A stretch of 64,000 nucleotides of DNA from Argyresthia goedartella (lineage: Eukaryota > Arthropoda > Insecta > Lepidoptera > Argyresthiidae): NCBI GenBank assembly GCA_949825045.1, contig OX463822.1, positions 2,671,001 to 2,735,000 on the forward strand. The letters run 5' to 3'. The translations under genes and the position numbers were made by a program. Below the pieces are notes generated by a model that saw nothing but the letters and a program-made list of their open reading frames with translations, did no database searches and was not told the DNA's origin. Shown piece after piece: positions 1 to 10,130 of the stretch; position 1 is the stretch's first letter; each line of letters opens with the position of its first letter.

Positions 1-2765
1 AGCCAGCCTAGCGCTAGGGGACGGCAAGGCCAGCTTAGCCTGCCTGCACTCCTCATGGTTTGTCCAAAGAGTGGCATGATCATTCCTGGTCGACTCTCTC
101 AGAAATGAGCGTACCATCTTGAAGGGAAGAGGGATGATAGGTTCGGGACCATACGCTGTCAAGCTAGATCCTTTACGCGCCAACTCATCCGCTGCATCGT
201 TACCTCTTGATCCGCTGTGTCCTTTTATCCATTGAAGGATTACGCGGTTGTGTTGACATACCTCCATTAGTCGTTTGTGACACTCGTAGATTAGCCCTGA
301 GTTAATAGTGTTGCTATTTAGGGCTTGTAGGACGGCCATGCTATCCGAGAGGATTCGAATGGAGGAATCTCTTACCTTTCTCGATGCTATGGCATTAGCG
401 GCCGAGATGATGCCCATGCATTCAGCTTGAAAGACAGTATTATGGGCACCCAGTGGAATGGCTATCTTGATGTTTAGGTCCTCCGAGAAGGTGCCTGAAC
501 CAGTGCCTGCTTCAGTTTTTGAACCATCGGTAAAAATTCTGAGCTCTTTAACGTCGAGCCCCTCAACCCGATGGTCTTCATGTAACTGTATATTGTATTT
601 TTTGTCAAAAACAAATTGTTTAGGGATTCTGTCACTGCAAGCCATAGAGATGGGAAGTTTTTTGTAAACTTCCCCTAGGATGGCGGTGTGTGAGGTCCTG
701 TTTTTCCTCCAAAGTCCTAAGGTGTTGAGTCTCACCGCAGATGACGCGGCCTCCTGCTTTATATACAGCTGGAGTGGCGGAAGACACAGCATGGCCTCCA
801 TTGCTGCTGTTGGAGTAGTTCTCATACTACCTGTGATAGCCATGCAGGCCAGCCTTTGGAAGCTTTGGAGTTTGCTTACCATTGTGGTTAGTTTGGTCCT
901 GGTCCACCACACCACAGCTCCGTAGCAGACAAGAGGACGGATCACCGTTACGTACAGCCAAAGAATGATGTTGGGAGAAAGTCCCCACTTTTTCCCCACC
1001 ATTCTCCGACACTGCCAGAAAGCAATACTCGCCTTCTTTAGTTTGTTGTCGATGTGGCAACTCCAGTTGAGCTTGCTGTCCAAGGTTATGCCCAGGTACT
1101 TCACCTCAGTTGCTAGCTGGAGTTCCGTTCCAAAGAGCTTAGGTAGGGTATACCTACCAAGAGCCCTATTGTTAGTGAACATGACCATTACCGTTTTTGT
1201 TGGGTTAACCGCCAGGTCATATTCTAAACACCAGCGCTCCACGATGCGAAGAGCTGTTTGTTTAAGGTTGCATACTGTGCTCGCAAATTTACCTGTGATG
1301 AGGATTACCAAATCGTCGGCGTATCCTACGGTGTAGTATCCATTAGCGTTAAGCTTGGTAATCAGGTCGTTAATGATCAGATTCCACAGAAGCGGGGCGA
1401 GCACTCCTCCCTGCGGGTATCCCCGCACTACCTCCGCCGATAGGGACTCTCCAGCTAGACGCACGATACGTTTGTTAAGCATGTTTGTGACCCAGTTGTT
1501 TACAGCTGTTGACACCCCATGCCTTGTTAGAGATGCACTTATACTGCTATACTGCGTCTTGTCAAAGGCACCTTCTATATCAATAAAAGTTCCAAGACAG
1601 ATGCATTTGTTTTGAATCGCCTCTTCAATTGTGGATACAACTGCATGGAGAGCCGATTCAGTAGACTTACCCAAACTATATGCATGCTGATTCTTGTGTA
1701 AGGGTATATGTTTTAACGCTCCATCTCTCAGATGTCTCTCGCACAAACGTTCGAGAGTTTTAAGCAAGAACGAGGTGAGACTAATCGGCCTGAAAGATTT
1801 AGCGTTAGTGTAGTCGCTCCTTCCTGGCTTCGGTATGAAAATTACGTTTACTACTCTCCACCTTTTGGGAACGTATCCGAATCTAAGACATGCTTTCATG
1901 ATTCGGACCATTATATTGATGACGGGTTCCCCACCCCACTGTAGAAGTGCTCGGAAGATTCCATCTGGTCCTGCTGATTTAAAAGGTTTAAAGCTATTAA
2001 TGGCCCATCTCACCTTGTCAGCAGTGATAATATTATTAGTTATGTCTAAGTGGTCGACAGCTTCATGGTGAACCTCTTCCGGCCACACAATCTCTTGAAT
2101 AGTTCTACTTCCGGGAAAGTGAGTTTCCAACAAGAGACTGTGTGTTTCTGTGGTGGAAGAGGTATATGTTCCATCGGGTTTTTTAAGCGACCCTAGCCTG
2201 GAGTTGCCTTGTTGAGCTAGTATTTGCCTTACCCGATTTGCTTGATCAACGGTTTCAATGTCGCTGCAGAATTTCCTCCATGAGTTGCTGCTTTTGAACC
2301 GTAGTCGTTTCTTGTACTTGGATTTGGCATCTTTATAGTTGTCCCAATCCTCATCAGCACTGGTGTTCATCGCCCTGTTTAGCAGTCTTCTGATCTTAGC
2401 ACGCATCCTATCTAGATCAGGACCCCACCAAGGCTGCCCCTTGATGTTGGTAGGCGCTGGTGTGCTAAGCGGGCAAGTTGAATGGTAGCAGTCTATTGAA
2501 GTATTTGTAAAATATGTTACCTGTTGTTCGATTTGTTCGGGTCCCTCCGGATCTGGTAGAGTCTCAACCCAAGCAAGTCTTTCACCTAGGATAGCTCTGT
2601 ACCTGGTTCTGTCAGTCTTGCGTGGGTTGCTCTTAGGGACAGTTGGGGAGAACGCTGCGTTGATCTCGAAGCATATCCATCGATGATCAGAGCATGACGC
2701 CTCGTTGGACACATGCCAGCCCCCAACGTCGTCGGATATGTCCGCCGTTGCCAGGGTAATATCAA
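1..2765 (-). CDS. Non-LTR ORF2, reverse transcriptase and RNase H part (partial)
   Basis: This minus-strand frame encodes the polymerase half of a non-LTR retrotransposon. The RT catalytic box GYADDLVIL lies near 1300-1330, preceded by GYPQGGVLAPLL. An RNase H core follows near the window start: FTDGSK and then ILSDSMAVLQ near 325-355, with a WIKGHSGSRGNDAADELA-type motif near 190-235. RT and RNase H motifs share one frame and I see no stop between 2765 and 1, so it runs off the left edge. Its upstream part, the endonuclease, is at 9549-10130 beyond the BEL element. Plus-strand ORFs here are shadows. The enzyme would reverse transcribe its own RNA at a nicked target. Confidence 0.85.
2761..2765. 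repeat. Left target site duplication (ATCAA) of BEL element 1
   Basis: ATCAA directly precedes the 5' LTR and recurs at 9549-9553 directly after the 3' LTR. Five-base duplications are usual for BEL/Pao integrases. It confirms that the LTR pair belongs to one insertion event. Confidence 0.9.
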
Positions 2766-3055
2766 TGTTAAGCATTACATGATCTGTAAGTGGCGCCACC
2801 TAGTGTTGAGTAGCGATAACGATCGATCAGTCTAATAAAAAGGTTTTTACTGGCAACATTTAGTGGCGCCATCTGTCCAAACTTATTATTTTTCGTGTGT
2901 GGCAACATTGCCTTGAAACTGTCACTTGACTTGGCACTTTTGTCTCAAGCAAGAACGAAATACACAACTCCATTGATTACTGAAGTATTTTCTATATTAT
3001 CGTCCCTGACCACGCCAGAGCCCGATTTCGGCAGCGCAGCACCCGGCACGCAACA
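2766..3055 (+). repeat. 5' LTR of BEL element 1
   Basis: 290 bp, starts TGTTAAGC and ends ACGCAACA. Matches 9259-9548 with no difference seen. It should carry promoter and polyadenylation signals for the element; AATAAAA occurs near 2834. Confidence 0.95.
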
Positions 3056-3566
3056 TGGTGACCCCGACGTGATGAAGAACCCGTGGTAAAACTCCCGAAG
3101 AGGTCCAAGCTGAAAAACGGATGGCGTGGTCGGGAGATTTCGCGAAGACATAATATAGCGAAACAGTAAATTATCAAGCTTGCGGCATACAATAACATCT
3201 ATCAAGCAACGTCGGTCAAGAATTCCCGAAAAAAGCAGCCATGGGCGACGGATCCGGTCAGATGTAAATCCTGGTTGGTGTGAATCAATGGCTGCCTAGT
3301 ATCAACGGACGAAGATCAGCAAGATAGATGGGCGTACGCAGGCAAGACACAAGATCCACGGGCGCACGAAGATCTGAAGACGAGCGGCGGCAGCAACTGT
3401 AGTCATTGCGGCAAACATTGCAGTCACATGGGGACGGGCAGTACGCAGAGATCGACTGAAAAGAGGTGGGCTCGCTCCTTGTATTAAGTTATCCTAACCC
3501 TCTATCAAACAGGGGGGGGAACCGCCGTGTGCTCTTCAGGGTGTAGTGTAGCATCCAATAATCATC
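3056..3566 (+). promoter_or_regulatory. Primer binding site and untranslated leader of BEL element 1
   Basis: TGGTGACCCCGACGTGATGA abuts the LTR; a TGG start is what the CCA end of a tRNA primer needs. I did not assign the tRNA. The rest of the 0.5-kb leader has no convincing reading frame and ends at the Gag-Pol ATG. Confidence 0.75.
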
Positions 3567-6500
3567 ATGTCTGATACAGACGGTGAGTCTGGTAATACAA
3601 TTGTGGAACTTCAAAGCTCTGCCATCAAAAGGTTAAAGAAAATTAGAGGCACGCTGAAGGCCAAATTAACCTTGTTTAATAAAAACATTAGCAAAATTAA
3701 CTTGCAAAGCTTGACAGCGGAGCAAATCATAGACTTACGACTACGGACCGACCGTATCAAAAAGAGCTTTGAAGAGTTTGATTCAGTTCAAACTGAGATT
3801 GAAACCCTAAGTAGCGACATCGAAGATGAGCTTAGTAATAGGGAGTCCTATGAAGATACATATTATGAGTGTGTAGCCAAGGCAGAAGCAGGCCTTTCAA
3901 AATCAGGTAAAGTCGGATTGCCGGGGCTAGCCTCCCGACAGTCAACTGCTTCATCTGAGCCAGTATTAGATTCAATAAAGTATCCAGATATTCCGCTTCC
4001 GGAATTTAGTGGGGATATCTCAAGGTGGATTGAATTCCGGGACACCTTTGATGCCCTGATTAACAAGGGTGCATTGAGGCAGATACAAAAATATAAATAC
4101 CTGAGATCTTGCCTAAAGGGCGGCGCCCTGGAAGTGGTGGGTGCTCTCGAGTATTCGGAGGAGAGTTACAGTATAGCGTGGCAACTCCTATGCGAACGCT
4201 ATAACAATCCGAGACTTCTAGTAAACAATCATCTGCGTGCACTCCTGCATATCAGTGAGGTGCCCAACACTCCCAGTGGCTTAAGGGGATTAGTAGATAA
4301 CATATCCAAGCATCTTAGGACCCTAAAGGGGTTAAATGTATCGACAGAAGACTGGGATGTACTAATAATATTTTTTCTGTCTAGTAAATTGGATAAGAAC
4401 ATTTTAAAAAAATGGGAAGAGCGGTCCAATTCAAAAGATTTACCAACGTTACAGGAATTCAAGAGCTTCCTTCGCAACCGAGCAGACCTGATGGAGACTC
4501 TCAATTCGGGGAGTGACCCTGAGGCTCCGGGTCTGAGCAGCCTTGGTGCTGGAACATCTCGAGCGACCAACTGGAGGACCTGCAACGTAGCCACTCTACA
4601 CCCAGCCACAAACGCCCAGTCAGTAGGTACCCCTGCACCACATAATCAATGCCCAGTATGTGATCAAAGACACTTCATAACACAGTGCGGTAAATTCTTG
4701 GCTATGAATGTAGGGGATAGAAACAAGATGGTACGCAGATTAAAGCTCTGCACAAACTGTCTGAGAGGTTCGCATTCCATGCCAACCTGTCGTGCCACGA
4801 CCTGTCGCACATGTAGAGGTAAGCATCACTCACTACTACACTACACAAATGTTGGCAGTGCCTCCTCCAATAGTCCCAGTACTATGCATAATCCACCGGC
4901 CGTTGAAACGACTACTCCGAGAGTACATAATCAACAAATAATAAACACTGCAGTCACAAACAGTGAGCAGTCTACTCAACCCAAGTCAGTGCTATTGTCT
5001 ACCGCGCAAATTAAAGCATTTGATAAAAATAATAAAGCCCACACTCTAAGAGCCTTACTAGACTCAGGGGCACAATCCAATTTCATTACCCAGGAAGCGT
5101 TTGATAAGCTCCAATTAGGGAAATCAGAGATAGATATGGAAGTCATAGGCTTTAATGGCATCCAGACCAACATAAATCATTTTTGCACAGTCAAAATTGA
5201 GTCCAAGGTGGAAAATTATAACACCAAAATCTCCTGTCTCATTGTTCCAACATTGTGCGAATTACCGCACCATAATAATAACGATATCCAAAATATTAAA
5301 TTACCGAGCGGATTGAAATTAGCCGATGTAAGGTTTTATGAACCCGGGAGGATAGACATGATAATCGGGGCGGAACTATTTTATAACCTAATATGCACAG
5401 GCCAACGGAAACTGGGGGAGGGACAGCCAATTCTCCAACAAACCAGGTTAGGTTGGGTGATATCAGGGGCGGTGAAAGCCCCCGTATCTAGAACTGTGCA
5501 CTGTAACTTCATCATTAACTCCCAGATGAATAGACTTTGGGAGAACGACAGTCTCAGTAAACCAAAGGTAGAAGACTGCGAACTTGCCGAGTGTGAGAGA
5601 GTGTTCAACCGTCATTCACGGGCAGTGGAAGGTAATTTTGTGGTAGAGTTGCCTCTGAAAATGCCAGTCGAATCTCTAGGTAGCTCCAGGAACATTGCTT
5701 ATAAAAGAATGAGGACCCTAGAGAAAAAATTTGAACGAGATCCAGTATACAAGGAGATGTATGTGGATTTTATGCGAAAATTTAAAAGTAACGGATGCAT
5801 GAAGGAACAGACTGACAGGGACACATCGGCTAGGGTATACTTACCACACCATGCTGTGGTAAACATGCAGAAAACAAGCACTCCCCTCAGGGTGGTCATA
5901 GACGCCTCATGTCCAACTAGCACAGGCATATCATTAAATGACATTCAATATAAAGGGGCCATTATGCAAGATGATCTCACAGATATCATCATTAGATTTC
6001 GAATGCACCAATACGTAGTAAGTGCAGACATTGAGAAAATGTACACAAAAATACATGTTACACCTCACCAGCAAGGGTTGCAATGTATAGTGTGGCGGGA
6101 AAACCCGCAGGACGCACTTAAAACCTATAAATTAACCACATTAAGTTTTGGTCTGAGATGCGCACCATACATTGCAACCAGATGTCTGAAGGAGATAGCT
6201 AATCAAAATAAACATAGATTCCCAGAAGCAGCAATGGCTTTGGCCAACGACTTCCTGATGGATGACCTGCTCTATGGAAGGGGCAGCAAGGAGGAGGTAA
6301 TCCAAACGGTCCTCCAGGTCGAGCAGCTGCTACAAGAAAGTGGTTTCACACTGAGGAAGTGGAAGTCCAACTCGCCTGAAATCCTGAAATCAGTGAGTAG
6401 AACCACACAAACACATACAAACACTGTCACAGAAATAGGTAACACAACACATAAGGTGTTAGGCCTGGCATGGTCAGATTTAGACGATGAGTTACTGTAT

Positions 6501-8837
6501 CCATCAGAGCTCGATCCGGTGCCAAGGGTTTTATCAAAGAGAAAGGTCTTGTCAAGTGCGTCCTCTGTATTTGATCCATTGGGCCTATTAGGTCCTATCA
6601 TAATTACTGCAAAGATGTACGTCCAAAGACTAGTTATATTAAAATTAGATTGGGATGAAACATTATCTGCAGAATTACACTTAGAATGGAGTCAGATTTG
6701 GAATCAAATGAATAACATAAAGAAAATTAAAATAAAAAGAAATGTAGTGATTAGAAATTCAGTCAGTATTGAACTACACGGCTTCTCCGATAGTTCAAAA
6801 GGTGCATACGGAGCAGCAGTTTATGTCAGATCGGTCGATCAGGAAGGAAATATATTTACCAGTCTTCTGACCGCCAAGTCGAGGATTGCAGGAAGGGAGA
6901 CGATACCTAGACTAGAACTTCAGGCTGCCCTCCTATTAGCAAGGCTAGTTAAAAAACTCAAAACCATCCTACGACATAAAATAGATAAAATAAATCTATG
7001 GTCAGACTCGACTGTTGCATTAGCTTGGATAAATACAGAGCCTCACAAATTAAATTGCTATGTTAGCAATAGAGTCAAGGAAATAAGGGAAATTACCGAT
7101 AAATCTCATTGGCACTGGGTAAGCACTAATGACAACCCGGCGGACTTGTTATCTAGGGGCACACCGGCAGAAAATCTTATTCATAACACTCTGTGGTGGC
7201 AGGGACCCAAGTGGCTCAGTAAACCTAACACAGAGTGGCCAAAGGAGGTCCTACCACACAACACAACTCAGTTACCCGAGATGAAATCAGAAAAACCAAT
7301 TAAAGTATGTAACTTAGTAACAACAAACTCGGGTAACCAAGTATTAGAAACACTAATTGGTAGATATAATACCGACACACAATTAATTCGAACACTTGCC
7401 TATGTAAAAAGGTTCATACATAACATAAAATACCCGAACAACAAGTTAGTTGAGAGGTTATCAGTCGAGGAATTAAACAAGTCATTGAATCATCTGATTA
7501 AGTACGTTCAAGTACAAACAATGGAGAAGGAATACGACCTACTTAGTAGAAATAAATCGATCTCACCAAGATCAACAATTAATAGTTTAGATCCCTTTAT
7601 ACAGGATGGCCTAATCCGAGTAGGCGGGAGACTAAAATTATCCGAATGTCCACAGGACAAAAAACACCCAATCATACTTCCACAAAACAACACACTTACA
7701 AAGCTCATCATGCAGAGCCAACACCGAAGGTTACTGCATGCAGGCGCTCAGCTACTCCTGTCCACAATGAGGGAGCGCTTCTGGCCAATTCATGGCAAAT
7801 CACTAGCAAACAAGGTAATCAAAGATTGTGTTATCTGCTTCAGAGCCAAGCCTGTTACAACTAGCCCAATTATGGCAAGTTTACCAAGGGAACGTGTGAC
7901 ACCAGCACCACCATTTGATACTACGGGCGTTGATTATGCAGGGCCATTCAATGTGCGGGATAGACGTGGTCGCGGCTGCCGGTTCTCTAAATGTTGGGTC
8001 GCCCTATTTGTCTGTTTCAGCACCAAGGCGGTTCACATAGAACTTGTTAGCAGCCTGGAAACCGTAGCGTTCCTGGCTGCACTAAGACGGTTCATAGCTC
8101 GAAGGGGTAAGCCCAGTCAGCTGGTGAGTGACAATGGCACCACGTTTCATGGGGCAGACAATGAAATAAAAAGGCTTTACAAATATCTTCGGGATAATTC
8201 TAGCGAAATAATAGATTTATGTACGAATGAAGGCATCACGTGGAAATTCAATCCACCTTACTCACCACACATTGGGGGGTTATTTGAGGCTGCTGTTAAG
8301 GCATGTAAATTACATTTAAAAAGGGTCTTAGGGAATGCTATGCTCACCTTCGAGGAGTTCTCGACGGTTCTAACCCAGATAGAGGGAATCCTAAATTCAC
8401 GGCCTCTTTGCCCCATACCTAAGTCAGATACAGACAATTTTCCCATCTTAACGCCAGCCCACTTCTTAATAGGTAGATCTTTGACAGCCTTACCCGATTA
8501 CGATTGTCAAAATACGCCTAGCAACAAGTTAAAGCTGCACCAACAATTCCAACAGATCCAGCACGATTTCTGGCGCCGGTGGTCAAGGGACTATCTTACG
8601 CTCATGCAGGAGCGAGTCAAGTGGAGAAGCACGAAAAGTTCGAGCCTGACTGCGGACTCCCTGGTTCTTATACGCGATGAGCAGCTGCCGCCGACACGAT
8701 GGCGCTTGGGGAGAATCCTCGAACTGCATCGAGGACCTGACAACATAGCACGGGTCGCGTCTATCAAGACTGCGACTGGCATCATCAAAAGGGCCTTCAA
8801 CAACATATGCCCACTCCCAATCAAGAATGAAGACTAG
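3567..8837 (+). CDS. BEL/Pao Gag-Pol polyprotein, full length
   Basis: One 1756-residue frame with the BEL/Pao order. A coiled, DUF1759-like Gag comes first (about 1-340), then Cys/His clusters from C362 (CPVCDQRHFITQC, CTNCLRGSHSMPTC, CRTCRGKHH). The aspartic protease has LLDSGAQ with D499. The reverse transcriptase has LMDDLLYG (D899, D900), and RNase H starts at FSDSSKGAYG (D1075). The integrase has an HHCC-like finger (HRRLLHAG...CVICFRAK) and the DDE triad GVDYAGPF (D1456), SDNGTTF (D1522) and GLFEAAVK (E1574). A C-terminal DUF5641-like region (RWRLGRI) follows. No break or missing catalytic residue is visible, so the protein could be functional. Start ATG 3567 is the first in-frame Met after the leader. 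Confidence 0.95.
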   Translation: MSDTDGESGNTIVELQSSAIKRLKKIRGTLKAKLTLFNKNISKINLQSLTAEQIIDLRLRTDRIKKSFEEFDSVQTEIETLSSDIEDELSNRESYEDTYYECVAKAEAGLSKSGKVGLPGLASRQSTASSEPVLDSIKYPDIPLPEFSGDISRWIEFRDTFDALINKGALRQIQKYKYLRSCLKGGALEVVGALEYSEESYSIAWQLLCERYNNPRLLVNNHLRALLHISEVPNTPSGLRGLVDNISKHLRTLKGLNVSTEDWDVLIIFFLSSKLDKNILKKWEERSNSKDLPTLQEFKSFLRNRADLMETLNSGSDPEAPGLSSLGAGTSRATNWRTCNVATLHPATNAQSVGTPAPHNQCPVCDQRHFITQCGKFLAMNVGDRNKMVRRLKLCTNCLRGSHSMPTCRATTCRTCRGKHHSLLHYTNVGSASSNSPSTMHNPPAVETTTPRVHNQQIINTAVTNSEQSTQPKSVLLSTAQIKAFDKNNKAHTLRALLDSGAQSNFITQEAFDKLQLGKSEIDMEVIGFNGIQTNINHFCTVKIESKVENYNTKISCLIVPTLCELPHHNNNDIQNIKLPSGLKLADVRFYEPGRIDMIIGAELFYNLICTGQRKLGEGQPILQQTRLGWVISGAVKAPVSRTVHCNFIINSQMNRLWENDSLSKPKVEDCELAECERVFNRHSRAVEGNFVVELPLKMPVESLGSSRNIAYKRMRTLEKKFERDPVYKEMYVDFMRKFKSNGCMKEQTDRDTSARVYLPHHAVVNMQKTSTPLRVVIDASCPTSTGISLNDIQYKGAIMQDDLTDIIIRFRMHQYVVSADIEKMYTKIHVTPHQQGLQCIVWRENPQDALKTYKLTTLSFGLRCAPYIATRCLKEIANQNKHRFPEAAMALANDFLMDDLLYGRGSKEEVIQTVLQVEQLLQESGFTLRKWKSNSPEILKSVSRTTQTHTNTVTEIGNTTHKVLGLAWSDLDDELLYPSELDPVPRVLSKRKVLSSASSVFDPLGLLGPIIITAKMYVQRLVILKLDWDETLSAELHLEWSQIWNQMNNIKKIKIKRNVVIRNSVSIELHGFSDSSKGAYGAAVYVRSVDQEGNIFTSLLTAKSRIAGRETIPRLELQAALLLARLVKKLKTILRHKIDKINLWSDSTVALAWINTEPHKLNCYVSNRVKEIREITDKSHWHWVSTNDNPADLLSRGTPAENLIHNTLWWQGPKWLSKPNTEWPKEVLPHNTTQLPEMKSEKPIKVCNLVTTNSGNQVLETLIGRYNTDTQLIRTLAYVKRFIHNIKYPNNKLVERLSVEELNKSLNHLIKYVQVQTMEKEYDLLSRNKSISPRSTINSLDPFIQDGLIRVGGRLKLSECPQDKKHPIILPQNNTLTKLIMQSQHRRLLHAGAQLLLSTMRERFWPIHGKSLANKVIKDCVICFRAKPVTTSPIMASLPRERVTPAPPFDTTGVDYAGPFNVRDRRGRGCRFSKCWVALFVCFSTKAVHIELVSSLETVAFLAALRRFIARRGKPSQLVSDNGTTFHGADNEIKRLYKYLRDNSSEIIDLCTNEGITWKFNPPYSPHIGGLFEAAVKACKLHLKRVLGNAMLTFEEFSTVLTQIEGILNSRPLCPIPKSDTDNFPILTPAHFLIGRSLTALPDYDCQNTPSNKLKLHQQFQQIQHDFWRRWSRDYLTLMQERVKWRSTKSSSLTADSLVLIRDEQLPPTRWRLGRILELHRGPDNIARVASIKTATGIIKRAFNNICPLPIKNED

Positions 8838-9258
8838 AAGTCCCATATGTATTTAGTTTCTTAAATAAGAATTAATTTTTTAAGTAATTATTCACTTTGT
8901 AAGTTTATTCACTTTGTAAGTCCAAATAAATTCTCTTGTGTTGATTTATTCAGGGGAATAGGATAGCTAGACATGCTAGGATAGCTCTTCAGGTAGGGGG
9001 AGGTTTAACTTTGAGGTGCGCACCATTTTATTAACTTAACTTCATAAACATTCTCAACTAATAATTTATTTAAGAGGGTGCGCACTTCAAAGGTGTGGTT
9101 GATAGCAACGCACAAGCCAGCAGGATAGCAGCTTGGGCGGTGGAGTCAACCTAGGTAGAATGGATATCATTAGATCTAGACATTAGATAGATCTGAGCAT
9201 TAGATAGATTTAGACAATAAGGAAGTTGTCTTTGAAACCTCTTTCAAAGGCGGGAATA
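8838..9258 (+). promoter_or_regulatory. 3' untranslated region and polypurine tract of BEL element 1
   Basis: Non-coding stretch between the Gag-Pol stop and the 3' LTR. It contains the direct repeat TTCACTTTGTAAGT (about 8890-8922), a 16-bp imperfect stem (9009-9024 with 9077-9092, core GGTGCGCAC), and repeats of ATTAGATAGAT near 9160-9215. The purine-rich AAAGGCGGGAA at 9246-9256 just before the LTR is the likely second-strand primer. Confidence 0.7.
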
Positions 9259-9548
9259 TGTTAAGCATTACATGATCTGTAAGTGGCGCCACCTAGTGTT
9301 GAGTAGCGATAACGATCGATCAGTCTAATAAAAAGGTTTTTACTGGCAACATTTAGTGGCGCCATCTGTCCAAACTTATTATTTTTCGTGTGTGGCAACA
9401 TTGCCTTGAAACTGTCACTTGACTTGGCACTTTTGTCTCAAGCAAGAACGAAATACACAACTCCATTGATTACTGAAGTATTTTCTATATTATCGTCCCT
9501 GACCACGCCAGAGCCCGATTTCGGCAGCGCAGCACCCGGCACGCAACA
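9259..9548 (+). repeat. 3' LTR of BEL element 1
   Basis: 290 bp, no difference seen from 2766-3055. Followed by the ATCAA target duplication. Confidence 0.95.
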
Positions 9549-10130
9549 ATCAACGATAGTTCTGCTCCGCTTGGTAACAAAAGTTGGTTCAGAACCTATG
9601 TTAAGCACATTGAGGTTTGTAGTAAATAGGTATTCAACAAGTGTCTTACCTCTGCTGTTCATATCTGGGATGCCCCACAGTGGGTGATGCGCGTTCGAGT
9701 CGGCCCCAACGATGAGCTGGAGGCCCGACTTCTCGCAGTGGTCCATCAGCCGGCACAGGTCGTGTGGAGGCGGGTTGTCCTCCGCAGGCATGTAGGCGGA
9801 GGCCACCACGAGCTCGCGGCACCTAGCTGTGTCGGGCAGTTGCAGCCTTATGGCAAACAGGTCCCTGGAACAGAACTCTGTTAATGGCTGTGCTAGGATG
9901 TTGTTAGTAGTTATGATGCACGTTCTAGGGTTATCGTGATCAGTTGTACTGAAAAGCTTACCTCTCAAATTGGCGAGCCCTCGAATGCTACCGCGGTTGA
10001 TCCACGGCTCCTGGATCAGAGCCACGGCAGTGCTGTTTGCCCCCAACCAGCGTCTTAACTGGGCCGTTGCAGTTTGGCTGTGTTGGAGGTTGGCTTGGAG
10101 GATTTTACAATTGCGGGAGAGGGACGCCAT
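9549..10130 (-). CDS. Non-LTR ORF2, endonuclease part (5' end of the split ORF2)
   Basis: Begins ATG 10130 (MASLSRNCKILQANLQHS) and encodes an exonuclease/endonuclease/phosphatase-fold domain: LQANLQHS, IQEPWI, SAYMP, GADSNAHHPLWG. The frame meets the BEL LTR just after TIVD; the apparent continuation to 9438 is translated LTR. It overlaps the end of ORF1 by about 26 bases in another frame, so translation probably depends on termination-reinitiation or similar coupling (inference). The missing RT and RNase H part lies at 1-2765. The domain would nick target DNA to prime reverse transcription. Confidence 0.88.

Larger units (their letters stand above)
2766..9548 (+). mobile_element. BEL/Pao LTR retrotransposon 1, apparently intact and young
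   Basis: Complete element of 6783 bp: 290-bp LTRs (TGTTAAGCAT...GGCACGCAACA), a primer site starting TGG immediately after the 5' LTR, one 1756-codon Gag-Pol frame without interruption, a purine-rich stretch before the 3' LTR, and a 5-bp target duplication. The LTRs look identical over their whole length by eye, so insertion is recent on an evolutionary scale. It is nested in antisense orientation in ORF2 of the LOA-like element. Confidence 0.95.

Noticed and set aside
458..2071. Several plus-strand ORFs
   Set aside because: They lie antisense to the continuous minus-strand RT/RNase H frame and have no domain sense.
2895..3205. Small ORFs in and after the BEL LTR, both strands
   Set aside because: The LTR part is repeated exactly in the other LTR; translation of non-coding LTR.
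9438..9548. C-terminal extension of the endonuclease ORF
   Set aside because: This part is translated LTR sequence and not part of the original ORF2.
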